This document shows, one piece after another, positions 1 to 37,663 of a DNA stretch of 64,000 bases. The position numbers and the translations under genes were made by a program. Source of the stretch: Lepidostoma basale (Eukaryota > Arthropoda > Insecta > Trichoptera > Lepidostomatidae); assembly GCA_022606425.2 (NCBI GenBank), contig JAHDVF020000587.1:496001-560000 (forward strand), read 5' to 3'. The notes under the pieces were generated by a model. That model worked only from the letters and a program-made list of their open reading frames with translations. It was not told the DNA's origin and searched no databases. Every line of letters begins with the position of its first letter. The stretch's first letter is position 1.

Positions 1-69
1 ACACCTGCATTCGGCTCATGGCACACCGGTTTGCGGAGCACTGCACTAGACCACCACCCGATTTTGTTA

Positions 70-165
70 ACATACCATTATTTTCGTTTACATCGTTAAC
101 GTATACATACTTTTATTACCATTATTTCTTCATTCATTCTTTCCATGTGTCTAATTCTCTTATTA
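70..165 (-). repeat. LINE-A fragment
   Basis: Short stretch matching the antisense of the dominant non-LTR family of this window (LINE-A, best copy 14956-15924): the same run of words around a gttaac motif and a cattctttccatgtgtc motif is seen at 43460-43530. Too short to code. Bases 166-590 are AT-rich and I see no gene or recognisable repeat there. Confidence 0.5.
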
Positions 166-591
166 AATAAATAAAAAAGGTATTTTAAACATGCCCTTCA
201 TGGAAGAGTAGCCTAGGAGCTGCATTTGACTTGCACAACTGGACTGGACCCATCCCATCCACCTAGCCATAGTTATTAAAATGTCTCTATTTTTATTTTA
301 TTTTATAAAAACAACTTTTCATACAAAATAATTAATACTTATATGTTAAGAAAGAATACCTTTCTAGTTAAATACCAATCGTACATGTTAAAGCTCAGAA
401 ATTAATCACAAGTATTACAGGCTCAGATCATCAATCAATTATATAAAAAAATTAACAATCTGTCATACTTAATTTGCTTGACATTAATTTAATAACATAT
501 AAAAGAATTATTGTAAAAATAAGAATAAGAATAAATAATAATTAAGAAAAAAAAAATCACAAAAGAAGATTTGAGCATCTGCTTTATTTTT

Positions 592-1062
592 GCCGCATTA
601 GAATTAATGAATAAAGCAAAAATGGCAGTGCACAATGGTGTTCTTGTACCGACCCTTATGCATGGAAGCGAAGCATGGAACTGGCAAAAGAAGGATGAAA
701 GTAGAATAAATGCAGTAGAAATGAGATCTCTTAGACGAATGTGAGTGCCGAATGAAAATATAAGAAGTGAATGCGGTGCGAATGATGGTGTTATGAACAA
801 AATTATGAAAGGATCATTAAGATGGTTTGGACACATGGAAAGAATGAATGAAGAAAGAATGGTAAAAAAAATTATATGTTAACATGTAAATGGAACTAGA
901 AATAGAGGAAGACCGAGGAAAACGTGGCACAATCAAATATTGAATGTCGGCCACGTGAAGAGTCAGAGAAATCGACCCGCGTGCATGACACGATGTATGA
1001 ATGTTGAGGAAACGAGAGAAATATGTCAGGAAAGAAAAGTGTGGCAGTCCATTCGTTAGTTA
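592..1062 (+). pseudogene. LINE-A reverse transcriptase C-terminal fragment
   Basis: 5'-truncated non-LTR retrotransposon copy. Plus-strand translation in broken frames gives the post-RT segment typical of this family (GSEAWNWQKKDESR, SLRRM, MKGSLRWFGHMERM, GRPRKTWHNQ). It carries stops and frameshifts and ends near a gttagttag tail, as other copies do. Not a gene of the host. Confidence 0.8.
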
Positions 1063-1257
1063 GAATACATGACAATAAACAAAACATTTTGTTTAAAAGA
1101 GAACACCATTTTGGTTAAAAGAAAATTATGCTCAAATTTTCCAGTTTCGATACTTAACAATATAAAATATATTCAACCATTTTCTTCCAGCCAAGATTAT
1201 TCATAACCTTTTGTCATCACATTTGGTTTGTCGACCATACACGTAACGTGTTATATA

Positions 1258-1527
1258 ATCCATTGTTTTGGCTGAAACACTATGATACAACATTATTAAA
1301 TGTTTTAATTTTAAAACACTTATTATATGTTTCACAATTTATTTATATGAGAATGTCACGACTGCTGTTTTGCCAGCCTATGTTGACATCATCAGGTGTT
1401 ACAATGTCAACATAGGTTGATGAAACAGCTGTCGCGAAAAATACAATTGTGATACACAAACCAAAGTTTTTTAATTTAACAGTTTATAATGTTAAAGTAT
1501 CATAGTGTTTCGGCCAAAACAATGGAC
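1258..1527. repeat. fold-back MITE, family FB1
   Basis: About 270 bp palindromic element. The left end (ccattgttttggctgaaaca) and right end (tgtttcggccaaaacaatgg) are inverted copies, and the middle holds opposing copies of a word around cagctgt and of tgttgacat. No coding capacity. Related arms occur at 1549-1698, 32192-33056 and 63497-63600. Confidence 0.7.
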
Positions 1528-1548
1528 TATTTAAATATATATTTATTT

Positions 1549-1698
1549 AATCCATTATTTTGGCGGAAACACTTTGATATTTCAACATTATTAACTGTTT
1601 AAAAATAAAAATAAATTGTTATAAATATCACAACTGATACATTTTCTCGCGACAGCTGTTTCGCTAACAGATGTTAGCATCGTTAGGTGTTACAATCA
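1549..1698. repeat. FB1 half element
   Basis: One arm of the FB1 fold-back family: ggcggaaacactttgatatt, then a cgacagctgtttcgctaac motif and gttagcatcg. It lies directly beside the full FB1 copy, so the pair gives a local cluster of similar palindromic DNA. Confidence 0.55.
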
Positions 1699-1701
1699 AC
1701 T

Positions 1702-1817
1702 CACTTTTGTCTTTATTTTGACAGCCATCGGTTTCGCCAGTTTGCAATAGTGTCACCAGTCTGTCGATGCCAGCGAGCCTGGCGAAACCGGTCGCTGTCG
1801 AAATAAAGACAAAAGTG
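1702..1817. repeat. palindromic MITE, family FB2
   Basis: 116-bp element whose ends are inverted copies of cacttttgtctttatttt, followed inside by a ggtttcgccag motif and its complement. Related sequences are at 25106-25182 and, more diverged, 29334-29452. A tttatt at about 1828-1833, just outside, could serve as the minus-strand poly(A) signal of the YTHDC2-like gene, roughly 105 bp after its stop. Confidence 0.6.
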
Positions 1818-1936
1818 GAACATTGTTTTATTTAATGTAAGAAGTGTTCTTAAATTAAAACATTTAATATTGTTGTATAACTAATAAGAATAGTTATAGG
1901 AACACTGTTGGATTATTGTCTTGTCAGAAGAGTAAG

Positions 1937-18581
<16,645 letters not shown>

Positions 18582-19085
18582 ATTGAACTATTGTTTGATC
18601 AAAAATAAGGAGGTAAAGTACTTTACGCATTTATTTTAAATACAGACCGGGATTTCAAAATGCGTACAACACTAAAACTAGGTTATTTATTTATTAAATC
18701 GCGTTTTATCAAATAAATACAAAAACCGCTTTTGGTACAATGGATTATGATGTCAAAATAATCAACGCGAAACACAATTTGGGCTAAATACGTATATAAT
18801 TATTATTAAACTTAGCGAATGCTTTATTGCCTTGTATTAAAATAATCTTTAAAAATGTTGAAACAAAAGCATAGATGGCATAGGAAATTGCACAAACTGA
18901 CAACTGACAACACCGAAGATAATATTCTACGATCTAGATTTGTACAAAAAAATGAAACGTACATATTTTTCAATGTCGTCGCGAAATCTCAGGTATTTTT
19001 GTATTTTGTGGGCCGAAATCTATGACGTGTAAGTAGCTACTGTGAGAATAATTTTCAAACAAAAAAATCGCAATTGGAACCAACG
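18582..19085. promoter_or_regulatory. upstream region of YTHDC2-like gene
   Basis: About 500 bp between the minus-strand start codon and a solo LTR. AT-rich with no clear TATA box. Any 5' untranslated exon and promoter should lie here or across the LTR. The call rests on position only. Confidence 0.35.
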
Positions 19086-19935
19086 TGATAGAGCCCTGTT
19101 TCTTGGCATACTAGGTGAGATTGCACTAAACAATTTTTACATGACAGAAAATACGTTTTCTCTCTGGAGGCTTGTTTGATCTTAGTTAAGTTTAATTTTA
19201 ATTAGTGATAAGACTATTTAAAAACAATAATAGTGTTTAAAGAAGTGAAGTGACAATTTTCGTGAGTGGCAACACTTTGGGGGGAGGCGTGATCTCAACC
19301 CCCCCGCCTGCGGAATTGCAAATCCGGGGCTCGAGAGTTGTGAGTCTGCCCCCGACCTCGCTGGAAGGAGCATCTCTCCCCGGCCGCGCGCCGGGGAGAT
19401 AATCGGAAGAAAAGTTCGCGATACGAGCCGCATGGCGCCAGCAACCAAGGGCCAGATTATCATCATTGAGGCCCGATGCTGGCCACTGCTGTCGCTGCGA
19501 AGAGGATCCGCGTCATCCACGGTCCATCATCCGCGTGATGCTTCTGTGCCGTGCAGCCTCCGGCAGTCCTCGTGCTGGCCAACCCGCCGCGCCGTCACGC
19601 CGGCTTCCGCCAGCGTCGGTCCTCGCCAGAGGTTCCTCGCCGCTTTCGTAGTTACGTTAGTTTTAGTTCGTTGGCCAACGAATAGCATGTAAGTCCTCTT
19701 TAGTTCATAAGTAATCATGTTTCTTTATTTTGTGTCATTAAATGTAATTATAAATAGAAAATATTGGTTTCAATCTCATATCACTATACATCCCGGAGCA
19801 TCTCACAGATCACATACTGATGTTCCATTAGCAAATAAACACTGGGCAACACGTTGTGAGGAGTTGCTTCGAGATCGGGAGTGAGATACGAGTAATCTTC
19901 ATTTTTCACCCCGTGACAGCAACATCTTCGTAACA
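19086..19935 (+). mobile_element. solo LTR, gypsy-like
   Basis: 850-bp sequence starting TGATAGAGCC and ending TCGTAACA, flanked by the 4-bp duplication AACG (19082-19085 and 19936-19939). Its shared blocks (aaaatacgttttctctctgg, gcctgatgctg-type word, catcccggagcat, caccccgtgacagcaac) match the LTR copies at 46716-50905. No internal region is attached, so it is a recombination product. The family carries a tRNA-Lys-type primer site downstream of the copy at 48133-48993. Small open frames inside it are GC-driven. Confidence 0.88.
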
Positions 19936-20129
19936 AACGGACTACATCATAAATTTATTAACATAATTGATGCCTAGTCTAGGACTTGTATTTCGGGAGT
20001 ATCAGCCCGAAGGCTATTGCTCCCCCACCTGTTGTAAGTGACTTTGTTAGGAATGAAAATATATTATATAGCGTGGCGTAATAAGGAAAGGTTTAGGAGA
20101 AGGACATTAAATAGTTAAATTGTTTATAG

Positions 20130-20640
20130 TTTTTCATATATTTTTATTGTCCGCCTAAGGTGGATCTGGAGGAGGGGGTGATGGTTGAGAAGAGTACTGG
20201 TGGTAAAGGGGGGAGTGACTCTGAGATGTGTCCCGCGATGTATCTCTGAAGGAGAATGTGTTTTGGGCGCTTGTGACGGTAGTGAGTGTCAAGGGTGTAG
20301 TTAGAGGTTTCTTGTATAGAGGGGTTTGAGTGTGTGGCGACTCCCTACGAAAGAATCGCTCGGCCAGTGTGTGGATGTGTTCGTCTAGAATGGGGAGTCT
20401 CGCCTCTAGGAGATGTTATGTAAATCTGGTCCAAAAGAGAGCACCCAGCGCACCCGGATGACATTGTTTTGCATGCTTTGGAGTTTATGTGTGTGACTCA
20501 CTGCGTGACCCTAGATGGGGGCTGTTTAGTTGATTATGGGTCTAATTTTTGATTTATAAATCAAGAGTTTATTTACGGTGTTTAGAGAGATTTTTTTCCT
20601 AATATAGGAAGGAGAGAACTAATGTTAGTTAACCTGTTAA
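20130..20640 (-). pseudogene. jockey-like LINE C-terminal fragment
   Basis: The minus strand reads KLLIYKSKIRPIINYTAPIW, GHAVSHTHKLQSMQNNVIRV and, further on, TPLYKKPLTTPLTLTTVTS: the region after the reverse transcriptase in jockey-type elements. Frameshifts and one stop. It lies between the solo LTR and another LINE. Confidence 0.7.
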
Positions 20641-20869
20641 CATTTTGCGACAAATACGCCATCTTAACTTTTTGACCTCGGACGTCTCCGCGCACGGATG
20701 TCTCTGAACGAATACTCTCTTGCCTCGGATACGGATATCATCTATAAATCATGGGCATTTGGCGCCGAGGCAACGGGAGATGAATCTCGACATCCCGAGT
20801 CGAGATTCCCCGCATCTCCTCATGGACCCCGTTCCATCCTCAGACTCCGTCAACGTAACCATTTTAAGT

Positions 20870-21775
20870 TAGTTAGAAAGTTTCAATCCTGGGATTGGTT
20901 TGCAGCAATTTCTTCTATTCTTCTCTTCAATTCTTCCCTGTCTTGTGCGGCTCTTTTGAAATCTGCATATGATGAGCAGCGCACGCCCACCAACAGGTCC
21001 TCCAGGTACTCTCAGCGTGGGGGTCCCCTAGAGTTTGTTCCCTCGGTCATACCCTCCATTATGGCATGCAAGAGACCTTCTTGACGTATTACATGGCCGA
21101 TCCATCTTGCACGCCTTTCGGACAAGGTCCTGAGCAGGTGCCTTGCTTCTTCGATTTCTCGAAGAACTTCCTCATTCGTGATGTGGTCTTTCCAGGAAAT
21201 TTCTAATAGTCATCAAGATACTCCATACATAGGTCTTGATGAGGAGTATTCTCAATTTTAGGTCTATATTATTTGATTATATTATTTTCGTCCTTTTATT
21301 AAATGCAAGCCTAGCCTGATGTATACGGCTGTCAACCTCGCTCTTAGACCGACCGTCCCATGCTATTTTGCTCCCGAGGTAGACAAACTCTTTGGTGTTC
21401 TTTAGTAGAACTTTTGACATCACTGCTCTCATCTGATGTTGCGTTCGGCCTACAGTCAGCAGCTTTGTTTTGTCTTTATTTATCTTCATGTTGTAGCTAT
21501 CTTGAAGAATGCTTTGCAAAGTTGATAAGGTCTCTTGCAGTTTCTCCTCACTTTCAGCAACCATAGCAATATCGTCAGCAAACCTAATTATGTCTATCTT
21601 TTGCCCGTGTATCCTTACACCTTCTCTGTGACTCATTCTCTCTCTCAAGTCGTCAATCGCATTCTGTATGTAAACGTTAAAAAGAGCAGGTGACAGAGAG
21701 CATCCCTGTCTTACCCCTTGTCTTATACTGGCTTTAAGTAAGTACCTTATAATGTGAACGTGAATATTAAAGCTA
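20870..21775 (-). pseudogene. RTE-like LINE-E fragment
   Basis: Minus-strand reading gives RQGCSLSPALFNVYIQNAID, then IIRFADDIAMVAESEEKLQE with the catalytic FADD, KEFVYLGSKIAWDGRSKSEV, and later RRARWIGHVIRQEGLLHAIM. Frameshifts divide it; the longest open frame is 21277-21648. 5'-truncated. It ends about 150 bp upstream of the DCAF12 start codon. Confidence 0.85.
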
Positions 21776-21927
21776 TCAAGTTTGTGACAACTTGCAACAA
21801 CAGAAAATAATATTGATATTTGTCAATGTTGGTCAGACTGTTTATCCATACGTCAAATGGGGTGCCTCAAATATTTTTTGTTGATTTCATATTTATAATC
21901 ATTAATCTATTAAAAACATTTTCAATA

Positions 21928-31392
<9,465 letters not shown>

Positions 31393-31411
31393 TTGATAGT
31401 GTGCTTACGAC

Positions 31412-31659
31412 CAGTGGCGGTACTCCTATAGAAGCCCAGAAGCTCGGCTTGCGTAAGAAATTTTGAATCAAAACCTCTTCTGGCTTACAAGGTTTAGCTC
31501 TTATGGCTATTCGTCTTACGTCTGAAGGGAACATTGTTGGAAGGTGATTTGGTGGGTTTTTGGTTTATGCAGGGGCACGATTACTTAGATTTGGGGGGTT
31601 TGATTCAAAATTTCTTACGCAAGCCGGGCCTCTGGGCTTCTATCGGAGTACCGCCACTG
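31412..31659. mobile_element. hAT-type MITE in DCAF12 3' UTR
   Basis: 248 bp with about 55-bp inverted ends (cagtggcggtactcctatag; gtaccgccactg at right), flanked by a perfect 8-bp duplication CTTACGAC (31404-31411, 31660-31667). The TIR start CAGTGGCG and the 8-bp duplication fit hAT. It begins 20 bases after the DCAF12 stop, so the transcript probably carries it. A second copy is at 36788-37035. Confidence 0.85.
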
Positions 31660-32444
31660 CTTACGACGTGGTATTATCAAGTGGCATCGCATCGGCTTCT
31701 CTTAGTGGCTAGCTTTCTCCCGAGAACAATCTATTTGACTATGGATAAACATTTATAACGTCAAAACAAAAGCACAACATGATTTTTTAAATCCTTAAAC
31801 CTGTATGGTCACCGTATTTTTACAGTGACCATAACTTTCAAAATACATAGGGCAATATTTTTTTAAATTAAACATTTGGCTGATTCCTAGGTATATCACT
31901 TATATAATATAATAATTATTTTAATTATAAGATATTGCAAAAATTTGTTATTTAGCTGCATATCTTGTAAATGGATATGTACTTTACTTTTTTTGCTAAT
32001 ACATGCTTTAATGATTTTAATCTGTTTTGTAAAATGTAAACATATCAACGTTTTCATCACACGCATGCTTTGTTTTTTGTCAAAAATATTATAATTTTTA
32101 TTTTTTTTCGTTCTTGGAATATAACACATTATTCAAATGAGCGCTTTGATAATGTTGTTTATTAATTTTTTATTTAAAATTTGTTTCTTTAATTTTTGGG
32201 GCGGAAACACTTTGATATTTCAACATTATTAACTGTTTAAATACCAAAAAACTTGGTTATAAATATCACAATTGATTATATTTTGTCGCGACAGCTGTTT
32301 CGCTAACCGATGTTAGCACCGTCAGATCTTAAAATCAACTAAAAAATACATCGGAAAGACTTAGTTTAAATACAAAATTATTAGAAGGGGAAGAAACTAC
32401 AGACAATATTCTAAGCATTTATAATAAAGATATATATAGATATC

Positions 32445-32680
32445 TTCTTCTTTCGGTGCCGTGTCAGGTCCCCCCAACGTTAGCGATCACTGCAGCAAAG
32501 GCATTTCTATCCTGCGCCACTTGGAACAGGTTCTGAACTCTTGTTATTCCTGTCCACTCTTTGATATTCCGCAGCCAGGACAGCTGCCTTCTACCATCTC
32601 CCCGATGTCCCTCCACTTTACCCATTAATATCAGTCGAAGGAGGTGGTATTTTTCTCCCCTTAGCACATGACCCAAATAT
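32445..32680 (-). pseudogene. LINE-G C-terminal fragment
   Basis: The minus-strand frame gives GHVLRGEKYHLLRLILMGKV, then GDGRRQLSWLRNIKEWTGI, the end of an RTE-type polyprotein widely seen in insects. Truncated upstream. Confidence 0.75.
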
Positions 32681-32711
32681 AGGTATAACTAATATTTTTG
32701 TAAATAAACTA

Positions 32712-32922
32712 TGTCTTGGTGTCGAGAATTTATGAGGTATGCAAGTCAAACGATTTAATTATGAATGTCGGAAAGTCAAAGGTGTTAGTTTTTTAAAGGA
32801 AAGAACGAGCAAATGACAGTTTGTAGTGTGAACGAAGAGAACTTGGAACAGGTGAGGGAATTTGTGTATTTAGGTACATTCTCTCTGCCTACCCCTGCGG
32901 AGAAACGGCGGTTTGTTTGTTA
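32712..32922 (+). repeat. LINE-A internally deleted fragment
   Basis: Matches 15119-15290 of the reference copy (ggtgtcgagaa, tgaatgtcggaaagtcaaag, gaacttggaacaggtgag), then jumps directly to the 3' end (ctctctgcctacccctgcgg). About 550 bp between are missing. Confidence 0.7.
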
Positions 32923-33056
32923 ACTAAGTCTTTCTGATGTATTTTTTAGTTGATTGTAAAACCTGACGATGCTAACATCGGTTAGCGAAACATCTGTTGC
33001 GACAAAATATAATCAATTGTGATATTTATAACAAAGTTTTTATCTATTTAAACAGT

Positions 33057-33747
33057 CTTTAATTATAATTTTATAACAATTATTTGTCTTATTAGATGAT
33101 TTTTTATATTTGTAATCATTCTGCATCGTTCTCCTTTAATAATTCCTTCCATAAAGTTGATTATTATACGTGAGTTAAAATTTAAAAGTCGCATTACATT
33201 GTATATAATATTTATCTCTTTAATTCGCATGTATTTTGTATTATCCTATACAATGTTATGTTATCTTATTTTTCATGTCAAATTATCGCGTGAAAATAGA
33301 TTTGTCACTTTTTTTTCATTATTATCATTCACATTGATTTTTTAAAACATGTTTAATCCAAATAATACTAAATATTTTACAAATTGATCTCTTGTTTGCG
33401 TGTATGTGTGTAGAGGAGGTTTGTGAAGTGCATATAAGATATTTTAACTACGTAATTTGAAATGGATAATAATTTTGGTGGTTTATCATCGTTTTTTTTT
33501 ATGAAACATACTTTTAAAGTACAAAGATTAAAATAATATTTGGGTCTGTATTGAACTAGAAAATATTATAAGTACTGTAATTGATAATGTTATTTTAGGT
33601 TTTAATATAGACGATGCCGAGAGCATGCATCACTCTTTGATAAACGAAACTGAACAGTGGCTGTATATTGATTCAATTCATCACTTTCAATGCTAATACT
33701 TCATCATTTATTTACTTTCAATATTGATGCTTGCTTCTAAATTGATA
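33057..33747. other. intergenic, AT-rich
   Basis: No gene or repeat boundary recognised. Contains a GT-rich patch (gtgtatgtgtgtagagg) near 33400. Confidence 0.4.
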
Positions 33748-34593
33748 TTGGGTATTTCGGAAAGTTCGGTACGTTTTTTTTTTTATGAAAAACGCATTTA
33801 TTTGATAGGTTAAATAAAAAAATGCATCGTTCATCCATCTCTCTGGCAATAGATGAATCCACCGTTGAAAAAACGCCTCGTCTTTTGAGGTAATCCAGGC
33901 ATCGACCCAATTCTTGACATCTGCATGTGAATGGAAGTGCTGCTCTTCTAAGGCGTGCGTCATGGATCTGAACAAGTGGTAATCCGATGGTGCCACGTCT
34001 GGTGAATAAGGCAGGTGCGGTATAATCTCCAATCCCACATTCTGTATGTAATTTTTGACCGCAATTCCGATGTGAGATCGAGCTTTGTCGTGTTGAAGAA
34101 TCAGCTTGCTGTGCCTGTTGCTCCATTCCGGTCGTTTTTCAGCCAGTACCTGTTTCAATCGTATTAGTTGTTGTCGGTAGACTTCTTCCGAGACTATTTC
34201 ACCCGGTTTGAGGAGTTCATTTTTCAGTCTTCCAGGGCGATTTTTGGCGTCAACGCTAAAATCACCAGTTTCGAAGCATCTATACCATTCTCTGCATGAT
34301 TTATCCGATGGGGCATGATCGCTATAAACTTCCACAAGCATTTTATGGACCTCGGCAGCGCTCTTCTTCCAATTAAAACAGAACAGCAGAACTTCCCGCA
34401 AATGCTTCTTATTTACCACGAAAGTCGATATTTTAAGTAGCGATAAAACAAATGTTTTTGTGAGAATGACAAACATTTGCAACCTGAAATTAATTGACAG
34501 ATGCTTAGGCTTACTTTAAAAAAATGGCCACCAGATGTGAAGGCTTGAAGCAGCCAGAGACCTCAAACGGACCAAACTTTACGAAACACCTAA
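33748..34593 (-). pseudogene. internally deleted mariner
   Basis: 846 bp between TA sites (33746-33747, 34594-34595), ends ttgggtatttcggaaagttc and (complement) ttaggtgtttcgtaaagttt. The minus-strand frame 34482-33718 still reads 254 residues: helix-turn-helix part (EVHKMLVEVYSDHAPSDKSC, RCFETGDFSVDAKNRPGRLK), then a jump of roughly 150 residues to LLKPGEIVSEEVYRQQL, LILQHDKARSHIG (second catalytic Asp) and LPYSPDVAPSDYHLF (third Asp). The first catalytic Asp is deleted, so it cannot transpose by itself. The deletion leaves the frame open. Confidence 0.88.
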
Positions 34594-34595
34594 TA

Positions 34596-35175
34596 CATTG
34601 AACAGATATCCTGCATATTCACTGTGTTAGTGGTTGGTCACATTTGCCAACCATCTTTATTAGTTTCATCAATAGGGTTTTGTCCACTTACATTTCAAAT
34701 GTTGTGAATTTGTATCAGTTTTTTTTATACACCGAAAACATCACATATATTTTTATAAAAAACAATAATGTTTCTGAACACATTACAGTGCTATCGTATT
34801 GAACGCAAAGTCTTGCAAAATAGAATTATAGTGCCTCTTTTTATAATTATAGTGGACTTGATAATTTCATCCGGTCGCTTTCATTGATGCGGATGACAAT
34901 TTTTTTATAGTATTTCCTCTGTACGATGTATATTGTTAATATACATCTTTTAATATTGTTATTTAGACTAAATTGAATAAAAACAACACTCCTTACATTC
35001 ATGTAGTATTTTATCAATAATAATAATGTTAATACAAAATTTTAATATATTAATCCTATTACCCTCGTCAGCTTATATGCTTGAAAAGTGAGTTTGCATA
35101 TATGTTGCAGCGGGCGTTTTAGAATTAATATATCGCAACAAATGCAAATTTTGCTTTATAACCAGACTTCCTTCC
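34596..35175. other. intergenic, AT-rich
   Basis: No coding or repeat structure recognised. Confidence 0.4.
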
Positions 35176-36332
35176 TAAGGGATCATTTTGGTTTAGACGC
35201 TCGAAAAAAATACTGTTTTTTTATATTTTTTATGGAAATAGTATTACAGATATTGCTATGATGGTTGTTAAGCTCAACGGGTTACACTTTTGAAAAACAT
35301 AAAAAACATCTGTATTTATTATTATTATTTTAACCGGCGAACGGAATGCCCTAAAAAGTTAGTATGTCGCTGGCGGTGGTGATAACTCAATTAACCCGAT
35401 GATGGCCGTAAGCACACATGTGCGCTCTACGTAGACGATCGCCATAAGTGTAGCTGTACGCGCTTCGCAACATTCGAAAGATGTATTTCAAAATTAATTC
35501 CGATTTTCTCACAACGACATCTATGGATATTTTAAAATATTAACAAACCAAAAAGGATCGATATTTTTCGATAGTTTGGAAGAAAATACGTGGCGTACCG
35601 GCGCGCTGTTTCTAAAAACACGTGGCGATGAATGGGTTAAGGCTCATCTAAAATAAAAATAAAAACATGTTTTTCAGCTTCAGTATATTAGTGGCTCTAG
35701 CGCAAACTACGGAAATTAATATTTATTTATAAATAACAAAATGGCGGACATTTTAAGAAAAAAAAACAAGATTACTTTTTTTTCACTGATTTTGTTCCAA
35801 AAAATAGTATTTTTTATTATTATTATTTGATTATAGTTTGCGCCAAAGCTATTACTGTGTGGAATATGTGGTTAAAATTTCATGAAGATCAGTTCAGCGG
35901 TTCCGGAGAAATCACCGCCGCCGACAGAAAAAATACAGTTTTGAGAAAAATGCGTTAAAAGTTTTTTTAACGAAAAAGTCTTACCCATAGTCTATCAACG
36001 CTGCCTGCACCATACCTAATTCTCTCTGTCCATATTTTGTGAACGAAACTTTCCGTTACAATCTTTGCACTTTAAATATTTCGATAGCATTGAGAAAACT
36101 AGGAAAAAATTTATAATGCTGTAACCAGCCGTTTGATCAATGTGCACATCGAAAATCGTATCTTTTGATTTTTCTAATTTTTGAGCAACGTAAAGGTTGT
36201 GAAATAATATAGTTAGGCTACTCCGATCACTCTCAACTTTTAACGCAATACTCTTAGATATACGAGTATATACTTTCGAAAAATGTAAAAAAAAAGATTT
36301 TTTTGAAAGTTATAAACCAGAATGATCCCTTA
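35176..36332. mobile_element. unclassified DNA-transposon-like element
   Basis: 20-bp inverted ends taagggatcattttggttta (35176-35195) and taaaccagaatgatccctta (36313-36332), one mismatch. The 1.16-kb interior has no long frame. No confident target duplication. Inner words such as attttgttccaaaaaatag and atggcggacattttaag are AT-rich. Could be a non-autonomous element of an unassigned superfamily. Confidence 0.5.
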
Positions 36333-36639
36333 ACTCTGGACTGATTATAATGTTATTTTTTAAGTAACAATCCTCGGAATATATTTACAGTTTACGTATT
36401 CAAATATTTATTCTTATCATCATTTTATTTATACAAGGAGTAATTGTTAATCCAATTATAATACAAATACATTTGGCTTCAATAAATATATAAGGAAATT
36501 TTAGTGCTAAATAAAACAAACTTAAAAACACATAACCTTTAATGCATTCTGACTTGCACCTTTTTCAAAAAACATTTAACTTTTTGACATTTTTCAACTG
36601 GCTTCATACTGACCGTATCATTATTGGAGTAAATAGAAA

Positions 36640-37131
36640 AGTAAAATTACTTTTTTGTGTAATGGCAGCTTATTTCAATACATTTGTTGATCGAGCTCAA
36701 TTTTACCTGTACTCGATAGATGCCTTGTAATGTCTATTGAGTAAATAAACTGATTTGATTCGATTACAATAGAACATAGTGTAGACAATGGTGGTACTCC
36801 CATAGAAGCCCAGAAGCCCGGCTTGCGTAAGAAATTTTGAATCAAAACCTCTTCCGGCTTACAGAGGTTCAGCTCTTGTGGCTATTCCTCTCATGTCCGA
36901 TGGGAACATTGTTGGAAGCTGATTTGGTGGGTTGTTGGTTTATGCGGCGGCACGATTTCTTAGATTTTGGGGTTTTGATTCAAAATTTCTTACGCAAGCC
37001 GGGCTTCTGGGCTTCTATGGTAGTACCGCCACTGCCTGTACTCAATAGATGCCTTAAACATTTATGCTGCTTGTAATGTCTATTGAGCAAATAAACTAAT
37101 TTGATTCGATTACAATATAACATAGTGTAGG
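36640..37131 (+). repeat. LINE-C tails flanking a hAT MITE
   Basis: Two copies of the LINE-C 3' end, 36712-36787 and 37036-37131 (ctgtactcgatagatgcctt, aatgtctattgagtaaataa, ttgattcgattacaat), bracket the hAT-type MITE at 36788-37035. The outer sequence gattacaataa-acatagtgtag is also doubled. Confidence 0.65.
36788..37035. mobile_element. hAT-type MITE, second copy
   Basis: Same family as 31412-31659: ggtggtactcccatagaagc at left and gtaccgccactg at right, with the central ttggaagctgatttggtggg word. Target duplication not preserved. Confidence 0.75.
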
Positions 37132-37663
37132 TGCCTTTTAAGAATATGAATGGTATAGAAGTATACTAATTACTTTCAAACTACTCACTAGATGAAAATA
37201 TAAACAATATTTTTTTATGTACGAACTGTCAAATCTAGAAATAATATTTTGATTTTGTATTTATCCTTTAAAATACATTCAATATTGAAACCGGCTGCTG
37301 ATTGGTTAAAATTAATTTGCGATTGGAACAAGATATAAGTGAGAATGCATAAACGTTATAACTTCTGACCACAAAGCTAGTAGTATATAGAAATAACCAT
37401 TTTTAAGACATTAGAATAAACAAAGGCAATATTAGAATATATTGCAGATTATATTTAGGCGTTGAATGATAAAATGTATATCCTGTATTTGGTATGAGAT
37501 AAATTTATTTTATGGAACCTAATATAGTCTATAAACTTTGTGAATGTCGAGTGTTTTGTAAATTGTGATAAAAATGTGAATCAATAAAGATGCATGTGTA
37601 CAAAATGTACTTATTTTCTCATTTTAACCTATTTAAATCAATTTTCTAATTGAAACAAACCAT

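Larger units (their letters stand above)
32192..33056. mobile_element. FB1 fold-back with two LINE insertions
   Basis: Arms of about 120 bp (32247-32371 and 32922-33050) are near-exact inverted copies, including cgacagctgtttcgctaacc and its complement. The middle has been filled by LINE-G (32445-32680, minus) and LINE-A (32712-32922, plus). Lies between DCAF12 and PDCD7. Confidence 0.7.
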
